Assembly: GCA_947632385.1 (NCBI GenBank)
Contig: CANRPD010000013.1
Coordinates: 1-49,680 of the forward strand
Reading direction: 5' to 3'
DNA length: 49,680 nucleotides
DNA from: an uncultured Clostridia bacterium
GTDB taxonomy: Bacteria; Bacillota; Clostridia; Oscillospirales; Acutalibacteraceae
Numbering within the stretch: the first letter of the stretch is position 1; every line of letters starts with the position of its first letter. This document shows, piece after piece, positions 15,055 to 24,449 of this stretch. The position numbers were made by a program, and so were the translations under genes. Under the pieces are notes generated by a model. That model ran no database searches, had not been told where the DNA came from, and worked only from the letters and a program-made list of their open reading frames with translations.

Positions 15055-15717
15055 TTATTGTCTGGCCCGCACCAGCGCCACCAGCGCCGCCACGGCCTCG
15101 TCAAAGCTCAGATGGGAAGTATCCAGCAGCACCGCGTCCGCCGCCTGCTTTAGGGGCGCCGTCTCCCGGTGGCTGTCCCGGTGATCCCGTTCCCGGATCT
15201 CCTCCAGGATCTGTTCATAGGCCCCGGGCTGCCCGGCCTCCTCCAGCTGCTTGAGCCGCCGGTGGGCCCGCACCTCTGCAGAGGCCGTCAAAAAGACCTT
15301 CAGCTGGGCGTTGGGCAGCACCACAGTGCCGATGTCCCGGCCATCCACCAGGACAGAGTGCCTGCGGGCCATGTCCCGCTGCAGCTCCAGCAGAAAGGCC
15401 CGCACGGCGGGGATGCCGGCGCACACCGACGTGGCCTCGGAGACCGCCTGGGTGCGGATGCGCCCGGTGACGTTCTCCCCCAGGAGAAAGACCTGCTGTT
15501 CTCCATCCCGATATCCAATGTCCACCGTGATCGCTCCCAGCGCGGCCTCCACCGCCTGTGGATCCTCGGTATCCACCTGATGCTCCAGCATATACAGGGC
15601 GATGGCACGGTACAGCGCCCCGGTATCCACATAGAGAAAGCCCAGCTCCCGGGCCGCCGCCCGAGCCACACTGGATTTCCCGGCCCCGGCAGGGCCGTCG
15701 ATGGCTGCTGCAAACAC
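15055..15717 (-). CDS. cmk: Cytidylate kinase
   Basis: The 220-residue enzyme phosphorylates CMP and dCMP. The P-loop is GPAGAGKSS (residues 8-16). Family motifs include YVDTGALYRA (31-40) and VDGRDIGTVVLP near 150, plus a C-terminal RDHRDSHRETAPL region. The start is GTG at 15717, 6 nt after a strong AGGAGGG; the longer open frame upstream overlaps the preceding gene. Gene order flavoprotein-cmk-plsC-ispH/rpsA is common in Clostridia. Confidence 0.95.
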   Translation of the reverse strand: MFAAAIDGPAGAGKSSVARAAARELGFLYVDTGALYRAIALYMLEHQVDTEDPQAVEAALGAITVDIGYRDGEQQVFLLGENVTGRIRTQAVSEATSVCAGIPAVRAFLLELQRDMARRHSVLVDGRDIGTVVLPNAQLKVFLTASAEVRAHRRLKQLEEAGQPGAYEQILEEIRERDHRDSHRETAPLKQAADAVLLDTSHLSFDEAVAALVALVRARQ

Positions 15718-15742
15718 GTTTTTCCCTCCTGAAAACCCCGAC

Positions 15743-16996
15743 TCACGCGGACGGCCCGCCCAGATGGACACCGGCCAAATGCCCGGTGGCAAAGGCGATC
15801 TGTAAATTATACCCGCCGGTATAGGCGTCCGCATCCAGCACTTCTCCGGCAAAAAACAGCCCCCGCACCCGTTTGGACTCCATGGTCCGGGGGTCCACCT
15901 CTTTCAGATCCACCCCGCCCCGGGTGACGATGGCCTCGGCCAGGGGCCGAAAGCCCCGGATCTCCACGGAAAGATCCTTGAGCACTGCCAGCAGGGCCCG
16001 CCGCTGTTCCCGGGTCAGGGAATGACACCGGGTCTCGGGGGGCACCCCGCTGCGGTCGATCACCACAGGGATGAGCTTTTGGGGCAGCAGCCGGTCCAGG
16101 GCGTGGAGCAGCTGTTTGTTTTGATTGTCCCGCAGGTCCCGCAGCAGCCGGTCGTCCAGCCGGCCCTCGTCCAAGGCGGGCTTCAGGTCGATGTGGACCG
16201 TGTACTTTCCCGGCTCCATGGGGTGCATGTGGGCCGAAGCGGAAAGCACGGTGGGCCCGCTCAATCCAAAATGGGTGAACAGCAGCTCACCGAAATCCGT
16301 GTACACCGGCTTTTTCACGCCTGCCTGGGTCACCTGCACGCCGCAGTTGCGCAGGCTCAACCCCTGCAGCCGGGCGCACAGGCCGCCGTTTTCCACCAGC
16401 GGCACCAGGGAGGGCCCGATCTCCGTTACCCGATGTCCCAGGGCCCGGGCCAGAACATATCCGTCCCCCGTGGAGCCCGTCCCGGGGTAGGAGGCCCCGC
16501 CGCAGGCCAGCAGCACGCTTTGGGCGTCGACGGTCCTCCGGGCCGTGCGCACGCCGGTCACCGCGCCGTCCCGGACCAGGATCTCCTGGGCCGGCTCCGG
16601 ACAAAACACCGCGCCCTGGTGTTGGGCAAAGTCCGCCAGCGCGTCGGCGATATCCGCCGCCCGGTCCGACACGGGAAAGACCCGCCGGCCTCGTTCGGTC
16701 TTCAGCGGCACGCCCAGGCCCTCAAAAAAAGCCTTGGTGTCCGCCGGGGCGAACTGGCGCAGCGCCCCATACAAAAATCTTCCGCCCCGGGGAATGGCCG
16801 CCACGGCCTCTTCCACGGAGCAGTCATTGGTCACATTGCACCGGCCCTTGCCGGTGATGCGCAGCTTCCGGCCGGGGATCCGGTTCTTGTCCAGCAGGAG
16901 CACCCGTTTGCCCCGCCCGGCGGCCACGCCGGCCGCCATCAGTCCCGCGGCGCCCGCACCCACGACCACCGCGTCGTACACCTCTGCCCGGCTCAA
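15743..16996 (-). CDS. HI0933/YhiN-family FAD-dependent flavoprotein
   Basis: The 417-residue flavoprotein has an N-terminal Rossmann FAD site (VVVGAGAAGLMAAGVAA, residues 10-26) and the family motif RKLRITGKGRCNVTN. It also has the CGGASYPGTGSTGDGY loop and the C-terminal FAD segment FFAGEVLDADAYTGGYNLQIA. Relatives include BaiN and YhiN; the substrate is unknown for most. It starts with TTG, overlapping the stop of rpiR (TTGA), which implies translational coupling. It is second in the rpiR operon. Confidence 0.9.
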   Translation of the reverse strand: MSRAEVYDAVVVGAGAAGLMAAGVAAGRGKRVLLLDKNRIPGRKLRITGKGRCNVTNDCSVEEAVAAIPRGGRFLYGALRQFAPADTKAFFEGLGVPLKTERGRRVFPVSDRAADIADALADFAQHQGAVFCPEPAQEILVRDGAVTGVRTARRTVDAQSVLLACGGASYPGTGSTGDGYVLARALGHRVTEIGPSLVPLVENGGLCARLQGLSLRNCGVQVTQAGVKKPVYTDFGELLFTHFGLSGPTVLSASAHMHPMEPGKYTVHIDLKPALDEGRLDDRLLRDLRDNQNKQLLHALDRLLPQKLIPVVIDRSGVPPETRCHSLTREQRRALLAVLKDLSVEIRGFRPLAEAIVTRGGVDLKEVDPRTMESKRVRGLFFAGEVLDADAYTGGYNLQIAFATGHLAGVHLGGPSA

Positions 16997-17865
16997 TGCT
17001 CGTGCTCATCCACCTTTTCGTAAACTCCGTACTCGTCCCAGACCTGCTCGATCTGGCCCAGGACCTTGGCCACATACTCCTTCCGGCGAATGGCCGTGGT
17101 CACCAGCAGGGCATTGAGCACGCTCAGCGGCCCCACGAAGGAATCGATAAAGGAGACCATGTCGCTGCGGGCCAGCAGCAAATGCTCCGCATATTTTGCC
17201 AGGGGGGACAGCACGCTGTCCGTCACTGCGATGGTGGTCATCTTCCGGTCGGCGGCATATTTCAGGGTCCGGGCGGCCTTTTTGGAGTACCGCGGGAAGC
17301 TGATGGCGATCACCACGTCCCCTTCCCCGGCCCAGATCATCTGCTGGAAAATCCCGGCCTCGCTGGTGGCGTCGATGAGCTGCACCCAGGGCAGCACCAG
17401 CCGCAGGTAATGGGCCAAAAAGGCAGCCAGCGCCTGGGAGCTTCCTGCGCCGTAAACATACACGCTCTTGGCCTTGGTCAGGGCTTCCACCGCCCGGTCA
17501 AAAGCCTCGTGATCCATATTTTCCTTGGTGCGCTTCAGGATATCGATGTCCTGGTCCAGAACGGCGTCCAACAGCTGCTCCGGGGCGTAATTCCCCGCGG
17601 TGCGCTCCAGCCGCTGCACACTGGTGAGCTTGGAACGGATCATATCCTGCATGGCCTGCTGCAGCGCCGGGTACCCGCTGTACCCGATCTCCGTGGCGAA
17701 CCGCACCACGGTGGACTCGCTGACGCCCACGGCCTGTCCCAGCCGCGAGGCGGTCATAAAGGCCACTTCGTCCCCGTGCTCCTCGATATACCGGGCGATG
17801 CGGCGCTGCCCCTTGGAGAACTTGGGGCTGCCTTCCCGGATCCTTTCTGAAAGCTGACTGTTCAT
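16993..17865 (-). CDS. MurR/RpiR-family transcriptional regulator
   Basis: The 290-residue regulator has an N-terminal HTH (about 1-75; SRLGQAVGVSESTVVRFATE is the recognition region) and a C-terminal SIS sugar-phosphate domain (about 125-260; YVYGAGSSQALAAF and SFPRYSKKAARTL). Family members sense phosphorylated sugars or amino sugars. AAGGGAG stands 7 nt before ATG 17865. It heads the operon with the flavoprotein, cmk, plsC and ispH-rpsA, an unusual leader for core genes. The SIS residues look intact, but the ligand is unknown. Confidence 0.9.
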   Translation of the reverse strand: MNSQLSERIREGSPKFSKGQRRIARYIEEHGDEVAFMTASRLGQAVGVSESTVVRFATEIGYSGYPALQQAMQDMIRSKLTSVQRLERTAGNYAPEQLLDAVLDQDIDILKRTKENMDHEAFDRAVEALTKAKSVYVYGAGSSQALAAFLAHYLRLVLPWVQLIDATSEAGIFQQMIWAGEGDVVIAISFPRYSKKAARTLKYAADRKMTTIAVTDSVLSPLAKYAEHLLLARSDMVSFIDSFVGPLSVLNALLVTTAIRRKEYVAKVLGQIEQVWDEYGVYEKVDEHEH

Positions 17866-17899
17866 CCTGCCGCTCCCTTCCTGAAACCAACACAGCATT

Positions 17900-17928
17900 A
17901 TTTTAAGGCTTTTTTACGCAAAAATCAA
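17900..17928 (-). promoter_or_regulatory. Promoter of the rpiR-cmk-ispH operon
   Basis: On the minus strand TTGATT (17923-17928), 17 bp and TAAAAT (17900-17905), 35 nt before the rpiR start. The flanking DNA is AT-rich. Confidence 0.7.
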
Positions 17929-18062
17929 GAGAGAACTGACATTTTCTTCAACATCCTGTGGGAATTTTTCGCTTTTTTTCCGCCTGGGATGCCCCGGCAA
18001 GGATGTGCTGCTGCTCCGGCTCCGGGTCGGCAGTCCTCCCCCACCGCCTGCGTCCTTCCGGC

Positions 18063-18143
18063 CCCCGCCCCGCCCGCCGGCTGCGCCGGCGGCTTTTTCT
18101 GCGAAAAAGCGCCCGGCCTCCCGGCCGGGCGGGCGAGGCGGGG
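18063..18143. repeat. Three-arm cloverleaf GC-rich element (copy C)
   Basis: The outer stem is 18063-18075 with 18131-18143 (13 bp, one mismatch). Arm 1 is GCCGGC-tgc-GCCGGC (18076-18090). Arm 2 is GCTTTTTC-tgc-GAAAAAGC (18092-18110). Arm 3 is GCCCGGCC-tccc-GGCCGGGC (18111-18130). The architecture equals copy B, but the arm sequences differ while pairing is retained. It lies between the 18172 gene and the rpiR promoter. Confidence 0.8.
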
Positions 18144-18171
18144 ACCGCCGGTGCGCTCCCCCGGCGTGCGA

Positions 18172-18702
18172 TCACCGCCGCAGCAGCATCCCCCGCAGCC
18201 GCCGGTGGATCCGAGCATAATAGAGCCCGATGAGCTTCTCCAGGCACAGATCGTAGAGCAGGAACATCCCGTTGGCCAGCAGCCACAGCCCCACCGCCAG
18301 GAACCCCGGCATCCGCTCCATGGGCAGCCGCAGCAGCCACGCCAGCACGCCCATGCTCAGCACCAGGGCCAGGTTGAAGATCCCCACCTTCACCAGCATC
18401 CGCACGCCCTTCCGGGCAATGCGTCCCACCACCGCCGTCAGCACCGGATAGTACCCGAAAAACAGCGCGAAGTACACCGCCGCTTCCCGGTCCGGCACCC
18501 ACAGCAGCTCCAGCACCGTACACACTGCGTACACCCCCAGCCCCCACTTCACGCCCAGCTGGGCCGTGACGGGGATCAGCACGCACCCCGCCAGCGCCGG
18601 CAGGGCAATGGTCGCCATGGGCGCCAGCCCCGTCAGGAACAGGATCACCGTGCACACTGCGGCGCACATGCCGCACAGAGCCACCCGGGCGGATGCTTTC
18701 AT
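18172..18702 (-). CDS. Integral membrane protein, possibly ECF S-component-like
   Basis: The 176-residue protein has five or six hydrophobic segments (about 5-30, 33-55, 60-80, 85-105, 118-140, 143-165) and a basic C-terminus (ARIHRRLRGMLLRR). Size and helix number resemble substrate-binding S components of ECF vitamin transporters, but I cannot place it in a known family. GGAGAAGGAGC before ATG 18702 gives a firm start. It follows the dnaJ-like gene on the same strand with a 65-bp gap and no terminator, so it may share that transcript. Its end lies near cloverleaf C. Confidence 0.65.
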   Translation of the reverse strand: MKASARVALCGMCAAVCTVILFLTGLAPMATIALPALAGCVLIPVTAQLGVKWGLGVYAVCTVLELLWVPDREAAVYFALFFGYYPVLTAVVGRIARKGVRMLVKVGIFNLALVLSMGVLAWLLRLPMERMPGFLAVGLWLLANGMFLLYDLCLEKLIGLYYARIHRRLRGMLLRR

Positions 18703-18767
18703 CGCTCCTTCTCCTTTCCCACACAAGATGCAGGCCCCGCGCTGTGCGAAGCCTGCCCGTCCTTTTC

Positions 18768-19397
18768 TCAACAGCAGGGGATCAGATCCCCGCCCATACA
18801 CTCACAGCAGCAGTCCGCACACATCAGCGAGGAGCACATGTCGCAGGCGTTGCACCCGCCCATGGCCGACGCGTTGGGGTTGTACCCCCCGTACACGCCG
18901 CTGCGCTGGTTCATGGCCTGGTTCAGCGCCGCGGAATACTCCCCGTTCCCCGGGTCCATCTGGCACGCCCGGGAAAAGTGATCCTTGGCCTCCTCCAGCC
19001 AGCCCCTGCGGTACAGCACCGACCCCTTCAAAAAATACCACTCGGCGTTGCGGCGCTCCGGCGGCACCCCGTTGAGGATCTGCTCCGCGTCCGCGATCCG
19101 CCCCGTCATGATCAGGTTGCGCACATCGCCGAACCCGGACCGGTTCTGCCCGCTGGCGTACCCGTTCCAGCCTCCCGGGCTGCCGTAGCCGCCCTGGGGC
19201 CCCCGGCCCCGGCGCTGGTCGTTGATGGCGTCGTACGCCTCGTTGATCTCCTTCATCTTCTCGTCCGCCAGGTCCTTCAGGGGACTGTCGGCATACTGGT
19301 CGGGATGGTATTTCTTGGCCAGATTCCGGTACGCCTCCTTGATCTCCTCATCTGTCGCGGAAGGCGAGACGCCCAGTACCTTATACGGATCGGACAT
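18768..19397 (-). CDS. DnaJ-domain protein with TPR-like middle and Cys-rich tail
   Basis: The 209-residue protein has a J domain (1-62, HPD at 31-33, typical of Hsp70 co-chaperones) and a Gly-rich linker. A short TPR-like helical part follows (about 95-165, AEWYFLKGSVLYRRGWLEEA and NGEYSAALNQAM). The last 28 residues contain ten cysteines (CNACDMCSSLMCADCCCECM and a terminal CC). The tail could bind metal or a cluster. It lies directly after the DUF5685 gene (15-bp gap) in the same operon. That pairing is seen in other Clostridia as far as I recall, suggesting a joint role. GGAG 9 nt before ATG supports the start. Confidence 0.9.
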   Translation of the reverse strand: MSDPYKVLGVSPSATDEEIKEAYRNLAKKYHPDQYADSPLKDLADEKMKEINEAYDAINDQRRGRGPQGGYGSPGGWNGYASGQNRSGFGDVRNLIMTGRIADAEQILNGVPPERRNAEWYFLKGSVLYRRGWLEEAKDHFSRACQMDPGNGEYSAALNQAMNQRSGVYGGYNPNASAMGGCNACDMCSSLMCADCCCECMGGDLIPCC

Positions 19398-19412
19398 GTT
19401 GTTGCTCCTTTT

Positions 19413-20318
19413 TCACAGTTTTCGGGCACCCCGGCGCTTTTCGTGCACCCGCAGGAAGAGGATCTCCCGCTGCACCTCCGGCAGGCCCTTTTTGACCACA
19501 TTCTCCACGATGGGCCCAAAGGGCCCCAGCTCCAGCAGGTTCACCGGCAGGATCATCCGGGCCACGTTGGCGTTCAGCGCCTCGTTGCAGTACGCCGCCG
19601 CCCGGTCCCGGTCCGCTTCCGTAAGCGCCCGGCCGCTTTCCAGCCCCAGCTTCGCCGCCAGGGGGTTGAACCGTCCCCTGCGCAGATCCTCCTCCAGGTC
19701 GTCGGCGGCGTCCATCAGGTACACCCACCGCCCCAAAAAATAGCCGAATTCCCCCAAAGCGGTGCGCTGCCCGCCGTCACAGCCGCTGAGCCCCGCAAAG
19801 GCCTCCCGCAGCAGCACCGCCGTGGGCTCGGCGCAGCCGTCGGGCCCCTGGCCCTCCGCTTCCGCCTGGGCCTGTCCCCGGGTGAACGCTTCCGCCAGGG
19901 CCGCCAGCTCCGGGTACTGCCCGGCCGCCTTGCGGGCCTTTCGGCCGGTGAGCCCCAACGCGATCCGGCACCCCAGCCGCTTCCAAAAGCCCTCGTCGGC
20001 CCGGTCGTCCAGCAGCTTCTGGCGCATCAGCAGCAGGGAAAACCCCGCTGCCCGCCGATAGTCTTCCCCTTCCGAGCGGATAAAAGTACACTTTTTCAGC
20101 GGATTCACCACGCACCGCCCCTGGTGCTGGGACAGGGCCGCCCCGTCCACGCACAGGGAGAGCAGCGCGTAAAACGTCAGATCGTAGCTCAGGCTCAGCC
20201 GGGCCAGCAGCCCGTATTCCCGACCCAGCACCCGGCACAGCTCGCAATAGACCGCCTTGTACTGCTCGAATTCCCGGACCAGCATCTCCGATTTGTAGGG
20301 CCGCACGTATCCAAACAT
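19413..20318 (-). CDS. DUF5685-family protein
   Basis: The 301-residue protein begins MFGYVRPYKSEM, with the family feature KAVYCELCRVLGREYG near residue 22 and an all-helical body. A conserved acidic motif, YLMDAADDLEEDL (about 213-225), followed by RGRFNPL, resembles the DDxxD metal site of isoprenoid-synthase folds. That resemblance is my inference. Function is unknown. It is first in the operon with the DnaJ-like protein and perhaps the membrane protein. A GGGGGC/GCCCCC hairpin lies immediately before its ribosome binding site. Confidence 0.85.
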   Translation of the reverse strand: MFGYVRPYKSEMLVREFEQYKAVYCELCRVLGREYGLLARLSLSYDLTFYALLSLCVDGAALSQHQGRCVVNPLKKCTFIRSEGEDYRRAAGFSLLLMRQKLLDDRADEGFWKRLGCRIALGLTGRKARKAAGQYPELAALAEAFTRGQAQAEAEGQGPDGCAEPTAVLLREAFAGLSGCDGGQRTALGEFGYFLGRWVYLMDAADDLEEDLRRGRFNPLAAKLGLESGRALTEADRDRAAAYCNEALNANVARMILPVNLLELGPFGPIVENVVKKGLPEVQREILFLRVHEKRRGARKL

Positions 20319-20331
20319 CCGTCAAACCGCT

Positions 20332-20355
20332 CCCAAAAGGGGGCTTTCTGCCCCC
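20332..20355 (-). terminator. Hairpin with T tract between uvrA and the DUF5685 gene
   Basis: On the minus strand GGGGGC-agaaa-GCCCCC is followed by TTTTGGGAGC. It can end the radC-uvrBA transcript. The ribosome binding site of the DUF5685 gene follows at once, so if transcription reads through, the hairpin may also act as an attenuator. Confidence 0.6.
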
Positions 20356-20448
20356 AAAAGGCCCCCTGGGCCCCGTCTGTCCTCTTTATTTTACTATTTC
20401 CGAAAATAAAATTGTTGAACACAGTGTAAACATTTCGGCCCGGCCCCG

Positions 20449-23274
20449 TCACTTTTTCAGCAGCGGCCGCAGGTATTCTCCCGTGTAGGAGCCCGGGACC
20501 GCCGCCACGGCCTCCGGTGTGCCGCAGGCCACCACCTGGCCGCCCCGGTTGCCGCCCTCGGGCCCCAGGTCCACGATGTAGTCCGCCGTCTTGATCAGAT
20601 CCAGGTTGTGCTCGATGACCACCACCGTGTTGCCCGCGTCCACCAGCCGCTGCAGCACCTCGATGAGCCGGTGCACGTCGGCGATGTGCAGCCCCGTGGT
20701 GGGCTCGTCCAGGATGTAGATGGTCCGCCCGGTAGGCCGCCGGGAGAGCTCCGTGGCCAGCTTCACCCGCTGGGCCTCGCCGCCGGAGAGGGTGGTGGCC
20801 GCCTGTCCCAGCTTCACATAGCCCAGGCCCACGTCCACCAGGGTCTGCAGCTTTCTGGCAAGCCGGGGGATGTCCCGGAAAAAGTCCAGAGCCTCCTCCG
20901 CCGTCATCTCCAGCACCTCGTAGATGTTCTTCCCCTTGTACCGCACCTCCAGGGTCTCCCGGTTGTACCGGTGTCCCTTGCACACGTCGCAGGGCACGTA
21001 CACGTCCGGCAAAAAGTGCATCTCGATGCGGATGATCCCGTCGCCCTGGCAGGCCTCGCACCGGCCGCCCTTCACGTTGAAGGAGAACCGGCTGGCGGTA
21101 AAGCCCCGCATTTTGGCATCCTGGGTGCTGGCAAACAGCTCCCGGATGTCCGTGAACAGCCCGGTATACGTGGCCGGGTTGGACCGGGGCGTGCGCCCGA
21201 TGGGCGACTGGTCGATCTGGATCACCTTGTCCAGGTGCTCCATGCCCAGGATGTCCCGGTGGGCGCCGGGGTGGGTGTGGGCCCGGTTGAGGTCATGGGC
21301 CAGGGCCTTGTACAGCACCTCGTTGATCAGCGACGATTTCCCCGACCCGGAGACCCCCGTCACGCAGGTGAAGGTCCCCAGCGGCAGCTGCACGTCGATG
21401 TTTTTCAGGTTGTTCTGGGCCGCGCCCCGCACGGTGAGGAAATGCCCGTTGCCGGGCCGCCGCTGGGCAGGCACCGGCACCTGCCGCCTGCCGGAGAGAT
21501 ATTCTCCCGTCATGGAGCCCGGGCAGTCCAGCACGCCCGCCACCGGTCCCGCATAGACGATCTCCCCGCCGTGCACCCCGGCCCCGGGGCCCACGTCCAC
21601 CAGGTAGTCCGCCGAGCGCATGGTGTCCTCGTCGTGCTCCACCACGATCACCGTGTTCCCCAGGTCCCGCAGGCGCTTCAGCGTGTCCAGCAGCTTCCGG
21701 TTGTCCCGCTGGTGCAGGCCGATGCTGGGCTCGTCCAGGATGTACAGCACCCCCATCAGGGAGGACCCGATCTGGGTGGCCAGCCGGATGCGCTGGCTCT
21801 CCCCGCCGGACAGCGTCCCCGAGGACCGGGACAGGGTCAGATACTCCAGCCCCACGCTCTTCAGGAACCCCAGCCGGGACCGCACCTCCTTCAGGATGGG
21901 CCCGGCGATGACCTTTTCCCGGTCCGTCAGCTCCAGCGCCTCCACGAATTCCAGCGCCTCGGTGACGGATTTGTCGCAGAAGTCCGCGATGTTCACCCCG
22001 CCCACCGTCACGGCCAGGCTCTCCTTGGAGAGCCTCTTCCCGTGGCACTCGTCGCAGGGCACCTCGCTCATGTAGGTCTCGATCTCCTCCTTGATCCAGG
22101 TGGAGTTGGTGGTCTCATACCGGCGGTTCAGGTTGGTGATGATCCCCTCAAAGGGCGCCGAATAGCTCCCCGAGCCGTATTCCCCGCTGCGCCGCAGCCG
22201 GATGGCCTCCCCCTTGGTGCCGTAGAGCAGCACGTCCACGATCTCCTCGGGCAGCTCGTTGATGGGCGTGTCCAGGGAGAAGTGATAGTGCTCCGCCAGG
22301 CCCCGCATGTACATGGCCGCGATGGTGCTCCCCTCCATGGCCCAGCCGCTGGCCTTCACGCCTCCCTGGTTGATGGACAGCCGCCGGTCCGGCAGGATCC
22401 GGTCCGGGTCGATGCGCAGGAACACCCCCAGCCCGGTGCACTTTTTGCAGGCGCCATAGGGGTTGTTGAAGGAGAACATCCGGGGGGTCAGCTCGTCGAT
22501 GCTCACCCCGTGCTCCGGGCAGGCGTAGTTCTGGGAGAAGGTGATGTCCTCCCCGCCCACCACGTTCACCAGCACGATGCCCCCGGTCAGGTTCCCCGCC
22601 ACCTCGATGGAGTCCGCCAGCCGGGAGCGGATGTCCGCCTTCACCGACAGCCGGTCCACCACGATCTCGATGTTGTGCTTCTTGTTCTTTTCCAGGGCCA
22701 CCGGCTCGCTCAGGTCATACACCAGCCCGTCCACCCGGGCCCGAACGAACCCGGACCGCCGGGCCGCCTCGAACTCCTTCTGGTGCTCGCCCTTTCTCCC
22801 CCGCACCACCGGCGCCAGGATCTGGATCCGGCTGCCTGCGGGCAGCGCCAGCACCTGGTCCACGATCTGGTCCACCGTCTGCTGCTTGATCTCCCGCCCG
22901 CACACCGGGCAGTGGGGCACGCCGATGCGGGCGTACAGCAGCCGCAGATAGTCGTAGATCTCCGTCACCGTGCCCACCGTGGAGCGCGGGTTCTTGGAGG
23001 TGGTCTTCTGGTCGATGGAAATGGCCGGGCTCAGCCCGTCGATGCTGTCCACGTCGGGCTTCTCCATCTGCCCCAAAAACATCCGGGCGTAGGAGGACAG
23101 GGACTCCACATACCGCCGCTGCCCCTCCGCATAGATGGTGTCGAAGGCCAGGGACGATTTCCCCGACCCGGACAGCCCCGTCAGCACCACCAGCTTGTCC
23201 CGGGGGATGGTCACGTCCACGTTTTTCAGGTTGTGCTCCCGGGCGCCTTTGATGACGATGTTTTCCAAACTCAT
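20449..23274 (-). CDS. uvrA: Excinuclease ABC subunit A
   Basis: The 941-residue damage-recognition ATPase of nucleotide excision repair has the usual length. It has two ABC modules: Walker [11 protein letters not shown] near 31 and [10 protein letters not shown] near 640, with signatures [13 protein letters not shown] and [13 protein letters not shown]. Zinc fingers carry [15 protein letters not shown], and CEACQGDG with [10 protein letters not shown]. Start ATG 23274 follows AGGAGA. It is the last gene of the radC-uvrB operon, although an NTF2-like and a GNAT gene separate it from uvrB. Confidence 0.98.
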   Translation of the reverse strand: MSLENIVIKGAREHNLKNVDVTIPRDKLVVLTGLSGSGKSSLAFDTIYAEGQRRYVESLSSYARMFLGQMEKPDVDSIDGLSPAISIDQKTTSKNPRSTVGTVTEIYDYLRLLYARIGVPHCPVCGREIKQQTVDQIVDQVLALPAGSRIQILAPVVRGRKGEHQKEFEAARRSGFVRARVDGLVYDLSEPVALEKNKKHNIEIVVDRLSVKADIRSRLADSIEVAGNLTGGIVLVNVVGGEDITFSQNYACPEHGVSIDELTPRMFSFNNPYGACKKCTGLGVFLRIDPDRILPDRRLSINQGGVKASGWAMEGSTIAAMYMRGLAEHYHFSLDTPINELPEEIVDVLLYGTKGEAIRLRRSGEYGSGSYSAPFEGIITNLNRRYETTNSTWIKEEIETYMSEVPCDECHGKRLSKESLAVTVGGVNIADFCDKSVTEALEFVEALELTDREKVIAGPILKEVRSRLGFLKSVGLEYLTLSRSSGTLSGGESQRIRLATQIGSSLMGVLYILDEPSIGLHQRDNRKLLDTLKRLRDLGNTVIVVEHDEDTMRSADYLVDVGPGAGVHGGEIVYAGPVAGVLDCPGSMTGEYLSGRRQVPVPAQRRPGNGHFLTVRGAAQNNLKNIDVQLPLGTFTCVTGVSGSGKSSLINEVLYKALAHDLNRAHTHPGAHRDILGMEHLDKVIQIDQSPIGRTPRSNPATYTGLFTDIRELFASTQDAKMRGFTASRFSFNVKGGRCEACQGDGIIRIEMHFLPDVYVPCDVCKGHRYNRETLEVRYKGKNIYEVLEMTAEEALDFFRDIPRLARKLQTLVDVGLGYVKLGQAATTLSGGEAQRVKLATELSRRPTGRTIYILDEPTTGLHIADVHRLIEVLQRLVDAGNTVVVIEHNLDLIKTADYIVDLGPEGGNRGGQVVACGTPEAVAAVPGSYTGEYLRPLLKK

Positions 23275-23283
23275 GGTCTTCTC

Positions 23284-24057
23284 CTACTTTTCTTCCAGTT
23301 TTCGGGCGGCGGCCTCCACCCAGGCGGGGACATAGCCGCACCGCACCGCGATGGCCTGGGAATGCACGTTGGCCACCGCCGAGCCGTAAAAGGGCAGCTT
23401 CCCCATTTCCGCGATGCGGCGGCTCAAAAGGCTCACCAGCGCCGTGCCCAGTCCCCGGCCCCGGTAAGCGGGCAGCACGTCGATGCCCACCTGCCACATC
23501 TCGGTCGTGTCGGCAGAGGCCCCCGCCAGCCCCGCGATCTGCTCCCCGTCCAGCGCCGCCAGGGCGAGGACGTCCGGCCGGTCCGGGTTGGGCCCCTCCG
23601 ACAGGGCGCTGTGGAACCGGGTGTTGGGGTACAGCGCCGAAACCGCGTCCTCCCCCTCGAACCACCGCAGCGTGCAGCCCGCCGGCACCGGCCGCTCCGG
23701 GAAGCTCCCGTCGGGCAGGTACATGTGGAACGTCCCCGTCACTTCATAGCCCAATGCTCCCAGTTTTCGGTCGATGGCCCGCAGCTGGGGATATTCGAAC
23801 AGCCGGTGCAGGTCCTGCATGGACTCTGCCAGCCCCTGCAAAAAGGGGTGCAGGGGCTCTGCCGCCGTGGCCACCACGCTGTTGCCGGTGGAGGCCATGG
23901 CGAAAAACGGCGCCTCCGGGCTGTAGATCCGCACCCCCGGGGGCTTGTGGGGCAGGGTCAGGGTGAAGCCCGGCCGGGTGAAGTCCTCCGGCGCGGCGTG
24001 ATATTCCAAAGCCAGCTGCTTTCTGGCAGCGGCGAAGATCTCACCTTTTGTCATCAT
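23284..24057 (-). CDS. GNAT-family N-acetyltransferase
   Basis: In this 257-residue protein the second half (about 125-257) is a GNAT fold. The acetyl-CoA loop is [18 protein letters not shown] (about 190-207), and a C-terminal strand reads [20 protein letters not shown]. The first half is helical and specific to the family, with the phrase [16 protein letters not shown]. The target is unknown. Start ATG 24057 overlaps the stop of the NTF2-like gene (ATGA). The stop lies 9 nt before the uvrA start, so it is translated as part of the repair operon. Confidence 0.88.
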   Translation of the reverse strand: MMTKGEIFAAARKQLALEYHAAPEDFTRPGFTLTLPHKPPGVRIYSPEAPFFAMASTGNSVVATAAEPLHPFLQGLAESMQDLHRLFEYPQLRAIDRKLGALGYEVTGTFHMYLPDGSFPERPVPAGCTLRWFEGEDAVSALYPNTRFHSALSEGPNPDRPDVLALAALDGEQIAGLAGASADTTEMWQVGIDVLPAYRGRGLGTALVSLLSRRIAEMGKLPFYGSAVANVHSQAIAVRCGYVPAWVEAAARKLEEK

Positions 24058-24449
24058 TCCGTTTCCTCTCCATAGGGAAAGCAGTGCTCCGCTTTCGACT
24101 GAAATTCCCGGAGGCGCACGATCTTCCCGTCCCCGTCGAAGGCCGCGAGGCTCACCCCGTCAAAGCCGCTGACTTCCCCGTCGTATTCGCACTGGAAATA
24201 CCACTCCACCGCAGTCTGGGGCCCGTCGTGGAGAAATCCCCGGATGTCCCAGCGCAGCACCCGGCCTCGGCGGTTCCAATCGGCAAACCATTTTTGGATC
24301 TGCGAAAGCCCCCGGTATTCCGGGCCGTAGCACTCGCTGTACACCGCATCGGCCGCGAAGACCTGGGGGAGGCAGGCCGGGTCATTCTGGAGCCATGCGG
24401 CAAAATATCGGCGGATGAGCTTTTCCCGCCGGGAGCCTTCCGGGTTCAT
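24054..24449 (-). CDS. NTF2-like (SnoaL-type) protein
   Basis: The 131-residue protein has the NTF2-like alpha+beta barrel pattern: REKLIRRYFAAWLQNDPACLPQVFAADAVY at the start, then YRGLSQIQKWF and a C-terminal EWYFQCEYDGEVSGFDG. Such folds bind small molecules or act as isomerases and cyclases; no catalytic set can be identified. The start codon overlaps the stop of the 37-residue upstream reading frame (ATGA), and its own stop overlaps the GNAT start, so three genes are coupled. Confidence 0.8.
   Translation of the reverse strand: MNPEGSRREKLIRRYFAAWLQNDPACLPQVFAADAVYSECYGPEYRGLSQIQKWFADWNRRGRVLRWDIRGFLHDGPQTAVEWYFQCEYDGEVSGFDGVSLAAFDGDGKIVRLREFQSKAEHCFPYGEETE

Noticed and set aside
20608-24075. 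Very long (1155-codon) plus-strand open frame antisense to uvrA
   Set aside because: It mirrors the GC-rich third codon positions of uvrA and the GNAT gene; its protein is low complexity (His, Gln, Val, Leu) with no start signal.
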